A DNA stretch of 56,292 nt from Kocuria sp. p3-SID1428 (GTDB lineage Bacteria; Actinomycetota; Actinomycetes; Actinomycetales; Micrococcaceae). Below are positions 23,914 through 33,896 of the stretch, piece by piece. Positions within the stretch are counted from its first letter, which is position 1; each line of letters opens with the position of its first letter. The stretch lies in the NCBI RefSeq assembly GCF_025149945.1, contig NZ_JALXVH010000013.1, positions 1 through 56,292 on the forward strand, in the 5' to 3' direction. Both the position numbers and the translations under genes were made by a program. The notes beneath the pieces are model-generated. The model was given only the letters and a program-made list of their open reading frames with translations, made no database searches and was not told the DNA's origin.

Positions 23914-24501
23914 ATGAAGACTGCTGTGCGCAGGTTGATCACTCTCATCGCAGCCGTGCTGCTGCTGGCGTCGACCACGGCGGGGGCATCCGCCGCCCCG
24001 GCCGCATCCCATGCCTCGTCGATAGGCGGGGACATCACCAAGAAGCAGTACGACGTCCTGCTGCGGAACTTCAGCCCCCAGGAGATCCTCGAGCTCGAGG
24101 AGATCTCGAGTCAGGCAGAGATCCAGCATCTCGTCAGGATCATCGGAGGAGCCTCACCTCGGCGTGCGGCTCAGGGCTCCGCCATTTCTCGGGCCACCGT
24201 CGTCCCACTGGCCGCGGCGGCCGATGAGACCAACGGCTGCAACTATTCCCCGGATCAGTGGGGTCGCGCTGATTTCAAGCCCACCTGCGACGATCACGAT
24301 CGGTGCTACTCGTCTACGAGCTACGTCAATCGCCTGGACTGCGACACGGTGTTCCTCTCCGGGCTCAGGGCCAGCTGCACCGGGGCCTACCCGACCGAGG
24401 CGTTCCGACGCAGCGCCTGCCTCGGAGTGGCCGATCTCTACTACTTCGCGGTGCGAAATGCAGGTGAAGCCTTCTACGAAGGACGAGGTCTGAACAACTA
24501 G
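23914..24501 (+). CDS. Secreted phospholipase A2 (group XIV-like)
   Basis: 195 aa. A Sec signal peptide covers residues 1-28 (charged MKTAVRR, hydrophobic LITLIAAVLLLA, cleavage after GASA). The catalytic motif is PTCDDHDRCY with His128 and Asp129, flanked by Cys125 and Cys131. LDCDTVFLSGLRASC and the C-terminal ACLGVADLYYFAVRNAGEAF complete the prokaryotic/fungal PLA2 fold. A ~70-residue pro-like region lies between the signal and the catalytic domain. It would hydrolyse sn-2 acyl chains of phospholipids outside the cell. GC content looks lower than in neighbouring genes. It sits beside the toxin-antitoxin pair. Confidence 0.85.
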   Translation: MKTAVRRLITLIAAVLLLASTTAGASAAPAASHASSIGGDITKKQYDVLLRNFSPQEILELEEISSQAEIQHLVRIIGGASPRRAAQGSAISRATVVPLAAAADETNGCNYSPDQWGRADFKPTCDDHDRCYSSTSYVNRLDCDTVFLSGLRASCTGAYPTEAFRRSACLGVADLYYFAVRNAGEAFYEGRGLNN

Positions 24502-24537
24502 GCGCAGGCGCGGCGACGTCCGTCGCGCAGATCCAGC

Positions 24538-25287
24538 TCAGAGCACCGCGATCTTCTGCCAGACCTTGCGGGCCATGTCGGAGGTCAGGGTCTCCAGGCC
24601 CTCCACGCCGTCGATGATCTCGCCGTCCGTCGTGTCCTCGGCGAACAGGGCAGCGGTCTTGCCCACGAGCGAGAGCATCTCCGTGCAGTAGTCGAGGTAG
24701 TGACGCAGCTGCTCGCGGCTGAGATCCAGGCCGCCGTCGGCGCGCGAGCCCCGCTCCAGGCGCTCGGGCACCTTGGTGAGCTGATGCATGTCGATCACGT
24801 GGGCCAGGGAGCGCAGGCGGTGCAGCAGCCGCATCACGCGCGCCCGCTCCATCCGCTCCGGCACGGCGATCAGGAAGAACACCGCCAGCCCCGCGAACAC
24901 CACGTTGTTGACGACGGTCTCCAGCAGCGGCAGGAAGTCGATCGGGCTGATGGCCTCCGGATCGGCCCAGATATCGGCTGCGGCCAGCACGATCGTCAGC
25001 GTCACGAACACGACGATCAGCACCACCGCCAGCCGCGACAGCACACGCGCCGCTCGGATGCGACGAAGGCTGATGCCGCCCTCGGAGCCGACCTCGTCCA
25101 CCAGGGCCGCCAGCTCGCCGCAGACCTCCCACAGCCCGCGGTCCGGGAAGCGGGAGCGGATGCGCTGCTGCAGCGCGCGCGTGGAATCGCGCACCGCCTC
25201 GTGCTTGAGACTCTGGTACCGGCTGCCGTCGGGAGGGCTGTCGTCGTGGTCGTCGGGCCGCTCGGCCAGCTCATCGAGATAGGACAC
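24538..25287 (-). CDS. Hypothetical two-helix membrane protein
   Basis: 249 aa, family not recognised by name. Two predicted membrane helices (LAVVLIVVFVTLTIVLAAA and NNVVFAGLAVFFLIAVP) are flanked by an N-terminal helical domain of ~100 residues and a C-terminal helical domain (LLHRLRSLAHVIDMHQLTK, LSREQLRHYLDYCTEMLSLV). Both soluble ends are probably cytoplasmic. The GTG at 25285-25287 is supported by TACCCT (25294-25299) ending 6 nt before it, so a leaderless transcript is likely. It is convergent with the phospholipase gene. Confidence 0.7.
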   Translation of the reverse strand: MSYLDELAERPDDHDDSPPDGSRYQSLKHEAVRDSTRALQQRIRSRFPDRGLWEVCGELAALVDEVGSEGGISLRRIRAARVLSRLAVVLIVVFVTLTIVLAAADIWADPEAISPIDFLPLLETVVNNVVFAGLAVFFLIAVPERMERARVMRLLHRLRSLAHVIDMHQLTKVPERLERGSRADGGLDLSREQLRHYLDYCTEMLSLVGKTAALFAEDTTDGEIIDGVEGLETLTSDMARKVWQKIAVL

Positions 25288-25469
25288 CAGGAGAGGGTAC
25301 GGCCCTGCCCTCGCTGCGGGGTCTCGTGAGGGGGCTCATCCGCCGGCTTTCGGGCCGCGATGGCCTGCGGAGGCGTCCCCTCGGCGCGCTCCGCGCGGCG
25401 CCGTCGTCGCCAGGGTGCTGATCAGTAGGCTGGTGGGCCTCCCCGCGACCCCCCGACGACGAGGCTGAT

Positions 25470-26573
25470 GTGACCCCTGCGCGCTCCCGGATGACGACCC
25501 CCGCCAAGATCGGCATCGGCTGCGGAGGCTGCCTGGGGCTGCTGGTGCTGGCCTTCGCGGCCCTGGTGGTCATCGGGCTGATCGTGGGTCCGCTGCCCGA
25601 GGGGGCCGACGATCCGCAGACGGCATCCTCCGCATCAGCACCGAGCTCGGCTGCTCCGTCGTCGTCGAGCCCGGCCGCGGCGCAGCCCTCGTCGGAGGCG
25701 CCGGCCGTCGAGTCCGATGAGCCGTCGGAGGCCCCGGAGTCGTCTGCGCATCCACAGGCAGCGGAGGCGTCGCAGCCCGAGGGCTCGTCCGTGCCGGTCG
25801 ACGACGGCGCCAACTCCGACTCCGCCGAGGCCCTGGCCCTGCTGGAGACCCTCGACATCAAGGGCCGGGCGCCGAAGACCGGCTACGGCCGCGACCTCTT
25901 CGGCCCCACTTGGGAGGATGTCGACGGCAACGGGTGCAGCACCCGCAATGACATCCTGGCCCGCGACCTCACGGGCATCGCGCGCGAGGACGGCTGCTCC
26001 GTGACCTCCGGGCTGCTGCGCGACCCCTACACGGACACCGCGATCGACTTCACCGCGGGGATCGACACCTCCGCCGAGGTGCAGATCGATCACGTGGTGG
26101 CGCTGTCCGACGCCTGGCAGAAGGGCGCCCAGCAGCTGTCCGAGCAGCACCGGCTGGCCTTCGCCAACGACCCGCTGAACCTCCTGGCCGTCGACGGTCC
26201 GACCAATCAGTCCAAGGGCGACGGCGACGCCGCGACCTGGCTGCCGCCGAACCGCGCCTACTGGTGCCCCTACGTCTCGCGGCAGATCGAGGTGAAGGCC
26301 GAGTACGAGCTGTGGGTCACCCAGCCCGAGCACGACCGGATGGAGGACGTGCTGCAGGACTGCGACGGTCCGGCGTCGTCGGATCCGGAGCCAAGCTCGA
26401 CGCAGGCGCCGGAGGAGAGCGCACCGCAGCCCGCCCCGGCACCGGCAGCCCCGGGCGGATCCTTCGCGAACTGCTCCGAGGCCCGGGCCGCCGGTGCCGC
26501 GCCCCTGTACCGCGGCATGCCCGGCTACGCGCCGCGCATGGATGGCGACGGCGACGGGGTCGCCTGCGAGTGA
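25470..26573 (+). CDS. Secreted or anchored HNH endonuclease (DUF1524) with Excalibur domain
   Basis: 367 aa. An N-terminal membrane segment (GCLGLLVLAFAALVVIGLIV) precedes a long Ser/Ala/Pro linker. The nuclease core has VQIDHVVALSDAWQKGA, LLAVDGPTNQSKGDGDAATW and LPPNRAYWCPYVSRQIEVKA, the DUF1524/HNH pattern. After a second linker, the C-terminus is an Excalibur calcium-binding domain, ANCSEARAAGAAPLYRGMPG ending in DGDGDGVACE. Such extracellular nucleases degrade DNA or take part in DNA uptake or competition. The GTG at 25470 or the ATG at 25491 may be used. The latter removes only seven residues. Confidence 0.88.
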   Translation: MTPARSRMTTPAKIGIGCGGCLGLLVLAFAALVVIGLIVGPLPEGADDPQTASSASAPSSAAPSSSSPAAAQPSSEAPAVESDEPSEAPESSAHPQAAEASQPEGSSVPVDDGANSDSAEALALLETLDIKGRAPKTGYGRDLFGPTWEDVDGNGCSTRNDILARDLTGIAREDGCSVTSGLLRDPYTDTAIDFTAGIDTSAEVQIDHVVALSDAWQKGAQQLSEQHRLAFANDPLNLLAVDGPTNQSKGDGDAATWLPPNRAYWCPYVSRQIEVKAEYELWVTQPEHDRMEDVLQDCDGPASSDPEPSSTQAPEESAPQPAPAPAAPGGSFANCSEARAAGAAPLYRGMPGYAPRMDGDGDGVACE

Positions 26574-26734
26574 CCGGCGTCGCGGGGGTGTGACGCTTCT
26601 CGCGGGTCGGATGGCCCCGGAGGCCTGGCAGGCAGAGCGAGCCGGGGTCTAGCGTTGAGGGTTCTGCCGCGAGCGTGAGGCCTCCGCCGCGGTGATGCTG
26701 TTCTTCATCGATCCATCATCCCGGGAGGTGTCCT

Positions 26735-28030
26735 GTGACTGCTGTGCCTGAGACCCAGGGCGGCGCTGCGCTGTCGCCGACGCGCCGCCGCATCGCGCTG
26801 ATGGCCCTGGCCCTGGGCGGCTTCGGCATCGGCTCCGCCGAGTTCGTCTCCATGGGGCTGCTCCCGCAGATCGCCCAGGGGCTGCTGCCGGAGATGATGG
26901 CCGCGAACCCGGATCAGGGTCTGGCCCGCGCCGGATGGGCCATCACCGCCTACGCACTCGGCGTGGTGGTCGGCGCCCCGCTGCTGTCCCTGCTGGCCGT
27001 GCGCCTGAGCCGCACCCGCCTGATCGTGGTGTTCGCGGGACTGCTGTGCGTGTCCACCCTGGCCTCCGGGCTGATGCCGAGCTTCGAGCTGACGCTGCTG
27101 GCCCGCTTCATCGCAGGGCTGCCGCACGGCGCCTACCTGGGGGTGGCCTCGCTGCTGGCGGCCTCCCTCATGGGCCCCGGTTCGCAGGGCAAGGGCGCGG
27201 CCGTCGCCCTATCCGGGCTGACCGTGGCCAATCTGGTGGGCGTGCCCATGCTCACGGCTCTGGGGCAGACGGCCGGATGGCGCGCGGCCTTCCTGACGAT
27301 CGCCGCGGTCTTCGCGCTGACCGCCGTCCTGGTGGCCACCACGATCCCGTCCCAGCCCGCCCCGCAGGGCCGACGCATCCAGGACGAGCTGCGCGCCTTC
27401 TCCCGAGTACAGCTGTGGGTGGTCATGCTGATCGCCGCGGTGGGCTTCGCGGGGTCCTTCGCCGTGTTCAGCTACATCGCCGACATCGGCCAGCAGGTTG
27501 CCGGCATGAGCGCCGGATTCATCCCCGTGCTGCTGGCGGTGGCCGGGCTGGGCATGACCATCGGCAACGCGATCGGCGGCTTCACGACGGATCGCTCCCT
27601 GGAGCGGACGCTGCTGATCGCCTTCCCGTTCTACATCGCGGCCATGGCGCTGATGATCACCGTGGTGACGAACCCGGTCGGGCTGACCATCGCGTTCTTC
27701 CTCACCAACATGGGCCACGCGACGCTGGGCCCGGCCATGCAGACCTGGCTCATGCGCATCGCCGGGCCCTCCGAGATGCTGGGCGCCTCGCTGCACCACG
27801 CGGCGTTCAACGTGGCGAACGCGCTGGGCGCGCTGCTGGGCGGCATGGTGATCTCCGCGGGCCTCGGCCTGGCGGCCCCCACAGTGGTCGGGCTGGTCGT
27901 GGCGAGCCTGGGCTTCACGATGCTGCTGGGCAGCTTCGCCCTGCTGCGCCTGCGCTCGCGGCGCTTCCGCCGCGAGCTCGACACCGCGCAGGTCCCGGTG
28001 CAGTCCCCCGAGGCCGCCTCGGCCCGCTGA
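26735..28030 (+). CDS. MFS transporter, DHA1 family efflux permease
   Basis: 431 aa with 12 predicted helices. LALGGFGIGSAEFVSMGLLP and the helix 2-3 loop VRLSRTRLIVVFAG belong to the drug:H+ antiporter-1 group (sugar-efflux/chloramphenicol-efflux type). Later helices include MQTWLMRIAGPSEMLGASLH and ALGALLGGMVISAGLGLAAP. The GTG start follows GGGAGG. It likely exports a small molecule, but the substrate cannot be read. It stands alone with 161 nt upstream and 132 nt downstream. Confidence 0.88.
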   Translation: MTAVPETQGGAALSPTRRRIALMALALGGFGIGSAEFVSMGLLPQIAQGLLPEMMAANPDQGLARAGWAITAYALGVVVGAPLLSLLAVRLSRTRLIVVFAGLLCVSTLASGLMPSFELTLLARFIAGLPHGAYLGVASLLAASLMGPGSQGKGAAVALSGLTVANLVGVPMLTALGQTAGWRAAFLTIAAVFALTAVLVATTIPSQPAPQGRRIQDELRAFSRVQLWVVMLIAAVGFAGSFAVFSYIADIGQQVAGMSAGFIPVLLAVAGLGMTIGNAIGGFTTDRSLERTLLIAFPFYIAAMALMITVVTNPVGLTIAFFLTNMGHATLGPAMQTWLMRIAGPSEMLGASLHHAAFNVANALGALLGGMVISAGLGLAAPTVVGLVVASLGFTMLLGSFALLRLRSRRFRRELDTAQVPVQSPEAASAR

Positions 28031-28162
28031 GCTCGCCCGGCCCGTCCTGGCCGCGCGGCTCGCAGGTGCTCGCGCAGCCGATGCACCCCCGTCTTGACGG
28101 GCGTCCTACGATGAGATCACCGCGCGCCGGAGACGCCGGTCGCGGATCGCGAGGAGGATGAC

Positions 28163-28582
28163 ATGGATCCCCTGTACACCACCGAGGCGCTCGCCACCGG
28201 AGCAGGACGCAACGGCAGCGTGACCGTCCCCGACGGAGGCCTGGAATTCGATCTGGCTTCACCCCGGGCCATGGGCGGCAGCGGCAACGGGAGCAACCCG
28301 GAGCAGCTCTTCGCCGCGGGCTACGCGGCCTGCTTCCACTCCGCGCTGCAGCTCACCGCCAAGCAGCGCGGCAAGGACCTGGGCGACTCCTCCGTGGGCG
28401 CCAAGGTCTCCATCGGCAAGGAGGGCGAGGGGTTCGGCCTGGCGGTCGAGCTCGAGGTCGTCATCCCGGGCATGCCGCACGACGAGGCGCAGGAGCTGGC
28501 CGATGCGGCGCATCAGGTCTGCCCGTACTCCAATGCCACGCGCGGCAACATCCCGGTGGAGGTCACGGTCTCGGACGACTGA
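28163..28582 (+). CDS. ohr: Organic hydroperoxide resistance protein, OsmC/Ohr family
   Basis: 139 aa. N-terminal MDPLYTTEALATGAGRNGSV, then GSNPEQLFAAGYAACFHSAL with the peroxidatic Cys57, and HQVCPYSNATRGNI with the resolving Cys120, match Ohr rather than general OsmC. The dimeric enzyme reduces organic hydroperoxides using lipoylated partners. The ATG follows GAGGAGG. No ohrR regulator is adjacent. It is convergent with the DUF1445 gene, 9 nt apart. Confidence 0.93.
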   Translation: MDPLYTTEALATGAGRNGSVTVPDGGLEFDLASPRAMGGSGNGSNPEQLFAAGYAACFHSALQLTAKQRGKDLGDSSVGAKVSIGKEGEGFGLAVELEVVIPGMPHDEAQELADAAHQVCPYSNATRGNIPVEVTVSDD

Positions 28583-28591
28583 TCCGCGGCC

Positions 28592-29386
28592 TCACGGCAC
28601 CTGGTACGACGCGTTCGGGGCATCTGTGATGAGCATGTGCCCCGGCGCGTGGCCGATCGCGAAGGGGACGCCGCTGGCCGCGATGGCCGCCTGGGGCGTG
28701 ACGCCGCAGGCCCAGAAGACCGGCAGCCAGCCATCGGGGATCTCCACGGCGTCGCCATAGTCCGGGCGGGAGAGGTCCCCGATGCCGATCGCGGCCGGAT
28801 CGCCCACGTGCAGGGGCGCACCGTGCACGGCCGGGTAGCGCGAGGTGATGCGCACGGCGTCGGCGACCATGGAGCCTGGCAGCGGCCGCATGGAGACCAC
28901 GGTGGGCCCGTGCAGTCGGCCTGCGGAGACGGCCGAGATCGACGTGCGGTACATCGGCACGTTGACGCCCTGGTCCTGATGCGCCAGCGGCAGCCCGGCC
29001 TCCAGCAGCGCGGCCTCGAACGTGAAGCTGCACCCGATCAGGAAGGCCACCAGGTCATCGCGCCACAGCTCGGTGACGTCGGCGGGGGAGTCCACGAGCT
29101 CGCCGTCTCGGTGGACGGTGTAGCGCGGGATGTCGGTGCGGATGTCGCCGCCGGGCAGCAGGTCGCTGCTGAGCTGACCGGCCTCGAGCACGCCCAGCAG
29201 CGGGCAGGACTTGGGGTTGCGGTGGGCGAAGAGCAGGACGTCGTACGCCCAGTCCTGCGGCACAGCGATGAGATTGGCCTGGGCGAAGCCGTCCGACCAC
29301 CCGGAGGTGAGGACGGCCCGCCCGGCGCGGAACAGCTCCCGCGCGGCGGCAGGGCTCAGCTGGGAGACGGGTGCGTCGTCGTTCAT
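28592..29386 (-). CDS. Putative hydro-lyase, DUF1445 family (YcsI-like)
   Basis: 264 aa. DUF1445 segments are present: [72 protein letters not shown] and [15 protein letters not shown] with [10 protein letters not shown]. In B. subtilis the homologue ycsI is in the ycsF-ycsG-ycsI-kipI-kipA cluster, and mammalian relatives act on D-glutamate/5-oxo-D-proline. The ATG at 29386 has GGAG at 5 nt; the first possible ATG (29413) has none. It lies 49 nt after the NRAMP-like gene and is almost certainly co-transcribed with it. Confidence 0.88.
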   Translation of the reverse strand: MNDDAPVSQLSPAAARELFRAGRAVLTSGWSDGFAQANLIAVPQDWAYDVLLFAHRNPKSCPLLGVLEAGQLSSDLLPGGDIRTDIPRYTVHRDGELVDSPADVTELWRDDLVAFLIGCSFTFEAALLEAGLPLAHQDQGVNVPMYRTSISAVSAGRLHGPTVVSMRPLPGSMVADAVRITSRYPAVHGAPLHVGDPAAIGIGDLSRPDYGDAVEIPDGWLPVFWACGVTPQAAIAASGVPFAIGHAPGHMLITDAPNASYQVP

Positions 29387-29435
29387 CGGAGCTCCTGTCG
29401 TCGCGCGGGTCATGGCCTTCAGGATGCCAGAGGCG

Positions 29436-30707
29436 TCACGCCCAGAGGGCCGCGATGCCGGACAGGGACTTCCAGCCGAGGATGTAGGTCAGGATCAGCA
29501 CCAGGGCGCCGATGATGGCCAGCCACTTGGGGTAGCTGTAGCCGTGCAGCAGGTCCCGGCGGAACCAGGCCACGATCATGATCACCGTGAAGCCGATCGG
29601 CAGGATCAGCCCGTTGACCGCGCCGGCCACGATCAGCAGGGTCGATGGCGCCTGGCCGAGCAGCAGGAAGATGATGGCCGAGAAGACGATGAACGCGACC
29701 GTGAGGATGTTGCGGGCGCCGGCCTTGGTCTTGTCCGAGGTGAGGAACGAGACCGAGGTGTAGGCCGCGCCGATCACCGAGGACACGGCGGCCGCCCAGA
29801 GGATGAGGCCGAACAGGCGCAGGCCCACAGCACCGGCGGCCTGCTCGAAAGCCTGAGCCGCGAGGTTGTCGCCGACCAGCTCCGCGCCGCCGGCCACAAC
29901 GCCCAGGATCGCCAGGAACAGCAGGAAGCGCATGATGCCCGTGATGATGATGCCGACCACGGAGGAGCTGGAGATCCGCTTGGCGTTCTCCGGTCCGGTG
30001 ATCCCGGAGTCGACCATGCGGTGCGCGCCGGCGTAAGTGATGTAACCGCCGATGGTGCCGCCGATCAGGGTGACGATCACGACGTAGCTGATCTGCTCGG
30101 GGAGGACCATGTTCTTCATGGCCTCGCCCACAGGCGGGTCCGAGACGATGGCCACGTAGCCGGTCACCAGGATCATCACGACGCCGAGCGCGACCACGAT
30201 CTTGTCCAGGGCCATGCCGGCCTTGCGGGACAGGAACACGCCGATGGCCAGCGCGGCGGTGATCAGGCCGCCCCACTTGGCGTCCAGGCCGGTCATGGCG
30301 TTGAGGCCCAGGCCGCCGCCGGCGGTGTTGCCGATGTTGAACACCAGGCCGCCCAGCGCCACGAGCGCGGCGACGAGCCAGCCGACGCCGGGAAGCACTG
30401 CGTTGCCCAGCTGCTGGGCCTTGAGCCCGGAGACGCCGATGACGCGCCACACGTTCAGCTGCACGGCGATGTCCACCAGGATCGAGACCAGGATCGCGAA
30501 GGCGAAGGCCGCGCCCATCTGGACGGTGAAGTTGGCGGTCTGGGTGATGAAGCCCGGTCCGATGGCGCTGGTGGCCATCAGGAAGAGGGCGCCCAGGATG
30601 GCCTGACGGGACGAACTCGAGACCATGCCGGGGGCGGCCTTGGGGGTCTGCGCGTCGGTGGAGCCGGCGTCCTGCACGGGAGCCTGCTCGGGGTGCTGCT
30701 GGGTCAT
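29436..30707 (-). CDS. NRAMP-family transporter, YcsG-like, without canonical metal site
   Basis: 423 aa, about 11 helices. The N-terminal helix reads [24 protein letters not shown] is kept but the DPGN metal-binding motif of true NRAMP proteins is absent. The helix-6 region reads [17 protein letters not shown] in place of the MPH motif. This fits the YcsG-type branch found with pxp genes in B. subtilis rather than Mn/Fe transport. I infer import of 5-oxoproline or a related compound. The ATG has GAGG at 6 nt. A palindromic operator stands 130 nt upstream. Confidence 0.85.
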   Translation of the reverse strand: MTQQHPEQAPVQDAGSTDAQTPKAAPGMVSSSSRQAILGALFLMATSAIGPGFITQTANFTVQMGAAFAFAILVSILVDIAVQLNVWRVIGVSGLKAQQLGNAVLPGVGWLVAALVALGGLVFNIGNTAGGGLGLNAMTGLDAKWGGLITAALAIGVFLSRKAGMALDKIVVALGVVMILVTGYVAIVSDPPVGEAMKNMVLPEQISYVVIVTLIGGTIGGYITYAGAHRMVDSGITGPENAKRISSSSVVGIIITGIMRFLLFLAILGVVAGGAELVGDNLAAQAFEQAAGAVGLRLFGLILWAAAVSSVIGAAYTSVSFLTSDKTKAGARNILTVAFIVFSAIIFLLLGQAPSTLLIVAGAVNGLILPIGFTVIMIVAWFRRDLLHGYSYPKWLAIIGALVLILTYILGWKSLSGIAALWA

Positions 30708-30836
30708 GGTCTGCCTCGAGACGATCAGCGGGGCGGCGTGGTGCGGCCCCGGGTGGTGCGCGCCGGGCGGTGCGGTTCACCGTCGGCGTGGAGCCCTTCG
30801 CAGAGGGGAGTCCGGGTCAGTGGAGGACACAGTACA

Positions 30837-30851
30837 GATTGTTCAACAAAT
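30837..30851. promoter_or_regulatory. Palindromic operator upstream of the NRAMP-DUF1445 operon (site 2)
   Basis: GATTGTTCAACAAAT matches the reverse complement of site 1 (18141-18155) at 13 of 15 positions. The inner TTGTTCAACAA is a perfect palindrome. It lies between the divergent NRAMP-like and fadD genes, about 40 nt upstream of the fadD -35 box. Confidence 0.68.
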
Positions 30852-30888
30852 TGACGAGACCTGCGCCACATCCGGGTCGATCTCCTTT

Positions 30889-30917
30889 TTGTGACCCGTC
30901 TCACGGTCGCCTACCGT
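30889..30917 (+). promoter_or_regulatory. Promoter of the fadD-type gene
   Basis: -35 TTGTGA (30889-30894), 17-bp spacer, -10 TACCGT (30912-30917). The predicted leader is about 27 nt and contains the AGGAG ribosome site. Confidence 0.55.
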
Positions 30918-30950
30918 AGAGTCACTGACCCCGATCCACCAGGAGCCCCC

Positions 30951-32759
30951 ATGCGCGAGATCAGCATTCCGCCTGCTGTCGAAACCCCCCGAGACACGAA
31001 CGTGACAGAGCTGCTGCTGCGCAATGAGCGAAAGCCCTCCGACCCGGCGATCTTCGCCCATCGAGAAGGTGAGCAGTGGGTCGATCTGCGGGCCAGCGAG
31101 GTGGTGCAGCAGGTCACCGCCCTGGCCAAGGGGCTGGTGGCCGCCGGCATCGAGCCGGGGGACCGTGTGGGGCTGATGTCGCGCAATCGCCTGGAGTGGA
31201 GCCTGATCGACTTCGCGATCTGGTTTGCCGGTGCGGTCTCCGTGCCGGTGTACGAGTCGTCGGCACCGTCGCAGCTGCACTGGAACCTGGCGGACTCGGG
31301 CGCCACGGCGCTCGTCGTCGAGACCCCGGAGCACAGGTCCGTGTTCGAGCGGGCGGCCCAGGACAAGGATCTCTCCGCCGTGCACAGCGTGTGGTGCCTC
31401 GATGAGGGCGCGCTCGATCATCTGCGCGAGGGTGGCAAGGACGTCCCGGAGGAGGAGATCGAGCGCCGCCGCGATCTCGCCGGCCTCGACGATCTCGCCA
31501 CGATCATCTACACCTCCGGCACCACCGGGAAGCCCAAGGGCTGCGAGATCACCCACGGCAACTTCGTGGAGCTGGCCGAGGCCGCCCGGCTGTCCATCCC
31601 GGAGCTCCTGCACGAAGGCTCCCGCACGGTGATGTTCCTGCCGCTGGCGCACGTGTTCGCCCGCTACATCTCGGTGCTGTCGGTGGCCTCGGGGTGCACC
31701 ATGGCCTACACCGCGGATATGAAGAACCTGCTGCCGGACCTGCAGAGCTTCCATCCCGACTTCCTGCTCGTGGTCCCGCGCGTGTTCGAGAAGGTCTACA
31801 ACTCCGCGCAGCAGAAGGCCGAAGCCGGCGGCCGCGGGAAGATTTTCGACCGCGCCGCGGCCGTCTCGATCGCCTGGTCGCGCGCCGAGCAGGAGGGGAA
31901 GGTGCCGCTGGGGCTGAAGCTCCAACACGCGATCTTCGACCGCCTGGTCTACGCCAAGCTGCGCGAGGCCATGGGCGGGAAGGTCACGCACGCGGTCTCC
32001 GGCGGCGGGCCGCTGGGCGAGCGGCTGGCGCACTTCTTCCACGGCGTGGGCCTCACCGTGCTCGAGGGCTACGGCCTGACCGAGACCACCGCCCCGCAGA
32101 CCGTGAACACCCCGTCCGCGCTGCGCATCGGCAGCGTCGGGCGGCCCCTGCCCGGCAACGCGGTGCGGATCTCGGACATGGGCGAGGTCCAGGTCAAGGG
32201 CATCGCCGTGATGCGCGGCTACTGGAACAACCCGGAGAAGACCGAGGAGGCCTTCGAGGACGGCTGGTTCCGCACCGGGGATCTGGGCGAGCTCGACGAG
32301 GACGGCTACCTGCGCATCACCGGGCGCATCAAGGAGCTGATCGTGACCGCCGGCGGCAAGAACGTCAGCCCCGTGGTCCTGGAGGATCAGATCCGCGCGC
32401 ACACGCTGGTCTCGCAGTGCATCGCCGTGGGCGACAACCGCCCGTTCATCGCCGCGCTGATCACCTTGGACGAGGAGGCCCTGCCGGGCTGGCTCGAGGC
32501 TCACGGCCTGGATCCCCAGATGTCGATCGACGATGCCCGCCAGAACGACAAGGTGCGCGCAGCGATCGCCGAGGCCATCGACAAGGCGAATCAGGCGGTC
32601 TCGCGCGTCGAACAGATCAAGGAGCACCGGATCCTGTCCTCGGACTTCTCGGAGAACGATGGCACCCTGACCCCCTCGCTGAAGCTCAAGCGGGCGCAGG
32701 TGCTGCGCACCTACGAGGAGGTCGTGGACGAGATCTACGGAGGCCCGCGCCAGGACTGA
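30951..32759 (+). CDS. Long-chain fatty-acid-CoA ligase (FadD15-like AMP-dependent synthetase)
   Basis: 602 aa, full length for the family. The AMP/ATP loop is [20 protein letters not shown], the linker/A5 motif is [16 protein letters not shown], then [20 protein letters not shown] and [17 protein letters not shown], and the catalytic Lys region [13 protein letters not shown]. It activates long-chain fatty acids to acyl-CoA for beta-oxidation or lipid synthesis. The ATG at 30951 has AGGAG at 6 nt. It is divergent from the NRAMP-like gene and shares the intergenic region with operator site 2. Together with fadH it gives fatty-acid functions on the far side of both operators. Confidence 0.92.
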   Translation: MREISIPPAVETPRDTNVTELLLRNERKPSDPAIFAHREGEQWVDLRASEVVQQVTALAKGLVAAGIEPGDRVGLMSRNRLEWSLIDFAIWFAGAVSVPVYESSAPSQLHWNLADSGATALVVETPEHRSVFERAAQDKDLSAVHSVWCLDEGALDHLREGGKDVPEEEIERRRDLAGLDDLATIIYTSGTTGKPKGCEITHGNFVELAEAARLSIPELLHEGSRTVMFLPLAHVFARYISVLSVASGCTMAYTADMKNLLPDLQSFHPDFLLVVPRVFEKVYNSAQQKAEAGGRGKIFDRAAAVSIAWSRAEQEGKVPLGLKLQHAIFDRLVYAKLREAMGGKVTHAVSGGGPLGERLAHFFHGVGLTVLEGYGLTETTAPQTVNTPSALRIGSVGRPLPGNAVRISDMGEVQVKGIAVMRGYWNNPEKTEEAFEDGWFRTGDLGELDEDGYLRITGRIKELIVTAGGKNVSPVVLEDQIRAHTLVSQCIAVGDNRPFIAALITLDEEALPGWLEAHGLDPQMSIDDARQNDKVRAAIAEAIDKANQAVSRVEQIKEHRILSSDFSENDGTLTPSLKLKRAQVLRTYEEVVDEIYGGPRQD

Positions 32760-32850
32760 GGGGGTCGGCGTCGCGGGGGAATCAAGCAGGGCCGGATTCC
32801 GCTGTACGGGGCAGAGACCTCTGCACCTGCGATCCCGAAAGGCCCGCGCC

Positions 32851-33831
32851 ATGCCCCTTCCCCTGTCCGTCCTCGACTTCGCCTCCGTCCGCAGCGGCAA
32901 GACGGTGGGGGAGGCGTTCCAGGAGTCCGTCGAGCTTGCCCAGGCCGCCGAGCGGCTGGGCTACGAGCGCGTCTGGTACACCGAGCACCACAACATGGGC
33001 TCGATCGCCTCGGCCGCCCCGGCGGTGCTCATCGCGCACATCGCCGCCCAGACCGAGTCCATCCGGCTCGGCTCGGGCGGCGTGATGCTGCCCAACCACG
33101 CGCCGCTGATCATCGCCGAGCAGTTCGGCACGCTCGCCGAGCTGCACCCCGGACGCATCGATCTGGGCCTGGGCCGCGCGCCCGGCACGGATCAGGCGGC
33201 CGTGCGTGCCATGCGCCGCGATCCCCGCGCCGCCGAGGAGTTCCCGCAGGACGTCAAGGAGCTGCAGGCCTTCCTTCGCGACGAGTCCGTGGTGCCCGGC
33301 CTGCGTGCGGTCCCCGGTGCCGGCACGAACGTGCCGCTCTACATCCTGGGCTCGTCGATGTTCGGCGCCACCCTGGCGGCCGCCTACGGGCTGCCGTACT
33401 CGTTCGCCTCGCACTTCGCCCCTGAGGCGCTCGAGCAGGCCACCCAGGCCTACCGCGCCCAGTTCCAGCCGTCCGAGGTGCTGGACGAGCCCTACGTGAT
33501 CGCCGCGGTCAATGTGGTGGGTCGCGAGAACCCCGACGACGCCGCGCAGGAGCTCGAGTGGTACCGCCGCTCGCGGGTGCGTCAGATGGCCGGACGCGGC
33601 CGGGAGCTCTCCGAGGAGGAGCTCGACCTGGTCATGCACTCCCCGGCCGGGCAGCAGATCCTCAACATGATCCGCTACACGGCCGTGGGCGACGGCGCCC
33701 AGGTCAAGCAGTACGTGGAGGACTTCGCGGCCCGCGCCAGCGCCGACGAGATCATGGTCGCTCCGGTGGGCTCCACCTCCGAGGGTGCCATCGACTCCCT
33801 GCGCGTGCTGCGCGAGGCCTGGGGCCGCTGA
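32851..33831 (+). CDS. LLM class flavin-dependent oxidoreductase (MsnO8-like)
   Basis: 326 aa luciferase-like monooxygenase. [60 protein letters not shown] and [20 protein letters not shown] are the family hallmarks. It uses reduced flavin and oxygen; the substrate is unknown. Its ATG has a GAAAGG ribosome site and it begins 91 nt after the acyl-CoA ligase stop. Confidence 0.9.
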   Translation: MPLPLSVLDFASVRSGKTVGEAFQESVELAQAAERLGYERVWYTEHHNMGSIASAAPAVLIAHIAAQTESIRLGSGGVMLPNHAPLIIAEQFGTLAELHPGRIDLGLGRAPGTDQAAVRAMRRDPRAAEEFPQDVKELQAFLRDESVVPGLRAVPGAGTNVPLYILGSSMFGATLAAAYGLPYSFASHFAPEALEQATQAYRAQFQPSEVLDEPYVIAAVNVVGRENPDDAAQELEWYRRSRVRQMAGRGRELSEEELDLVMHSPAGQQILNMIRYTAVGDGAQVKQYVEDFAARASADEIMVAPVGSTSEGAIDSLRVLREAWGR

Positions 33832-33896
33832 GGCTCGTCGCGCACGGATCACGCGGTGCTCGAGCGCAACTGATCGCCGCAGACGCCGTCGTGCGC

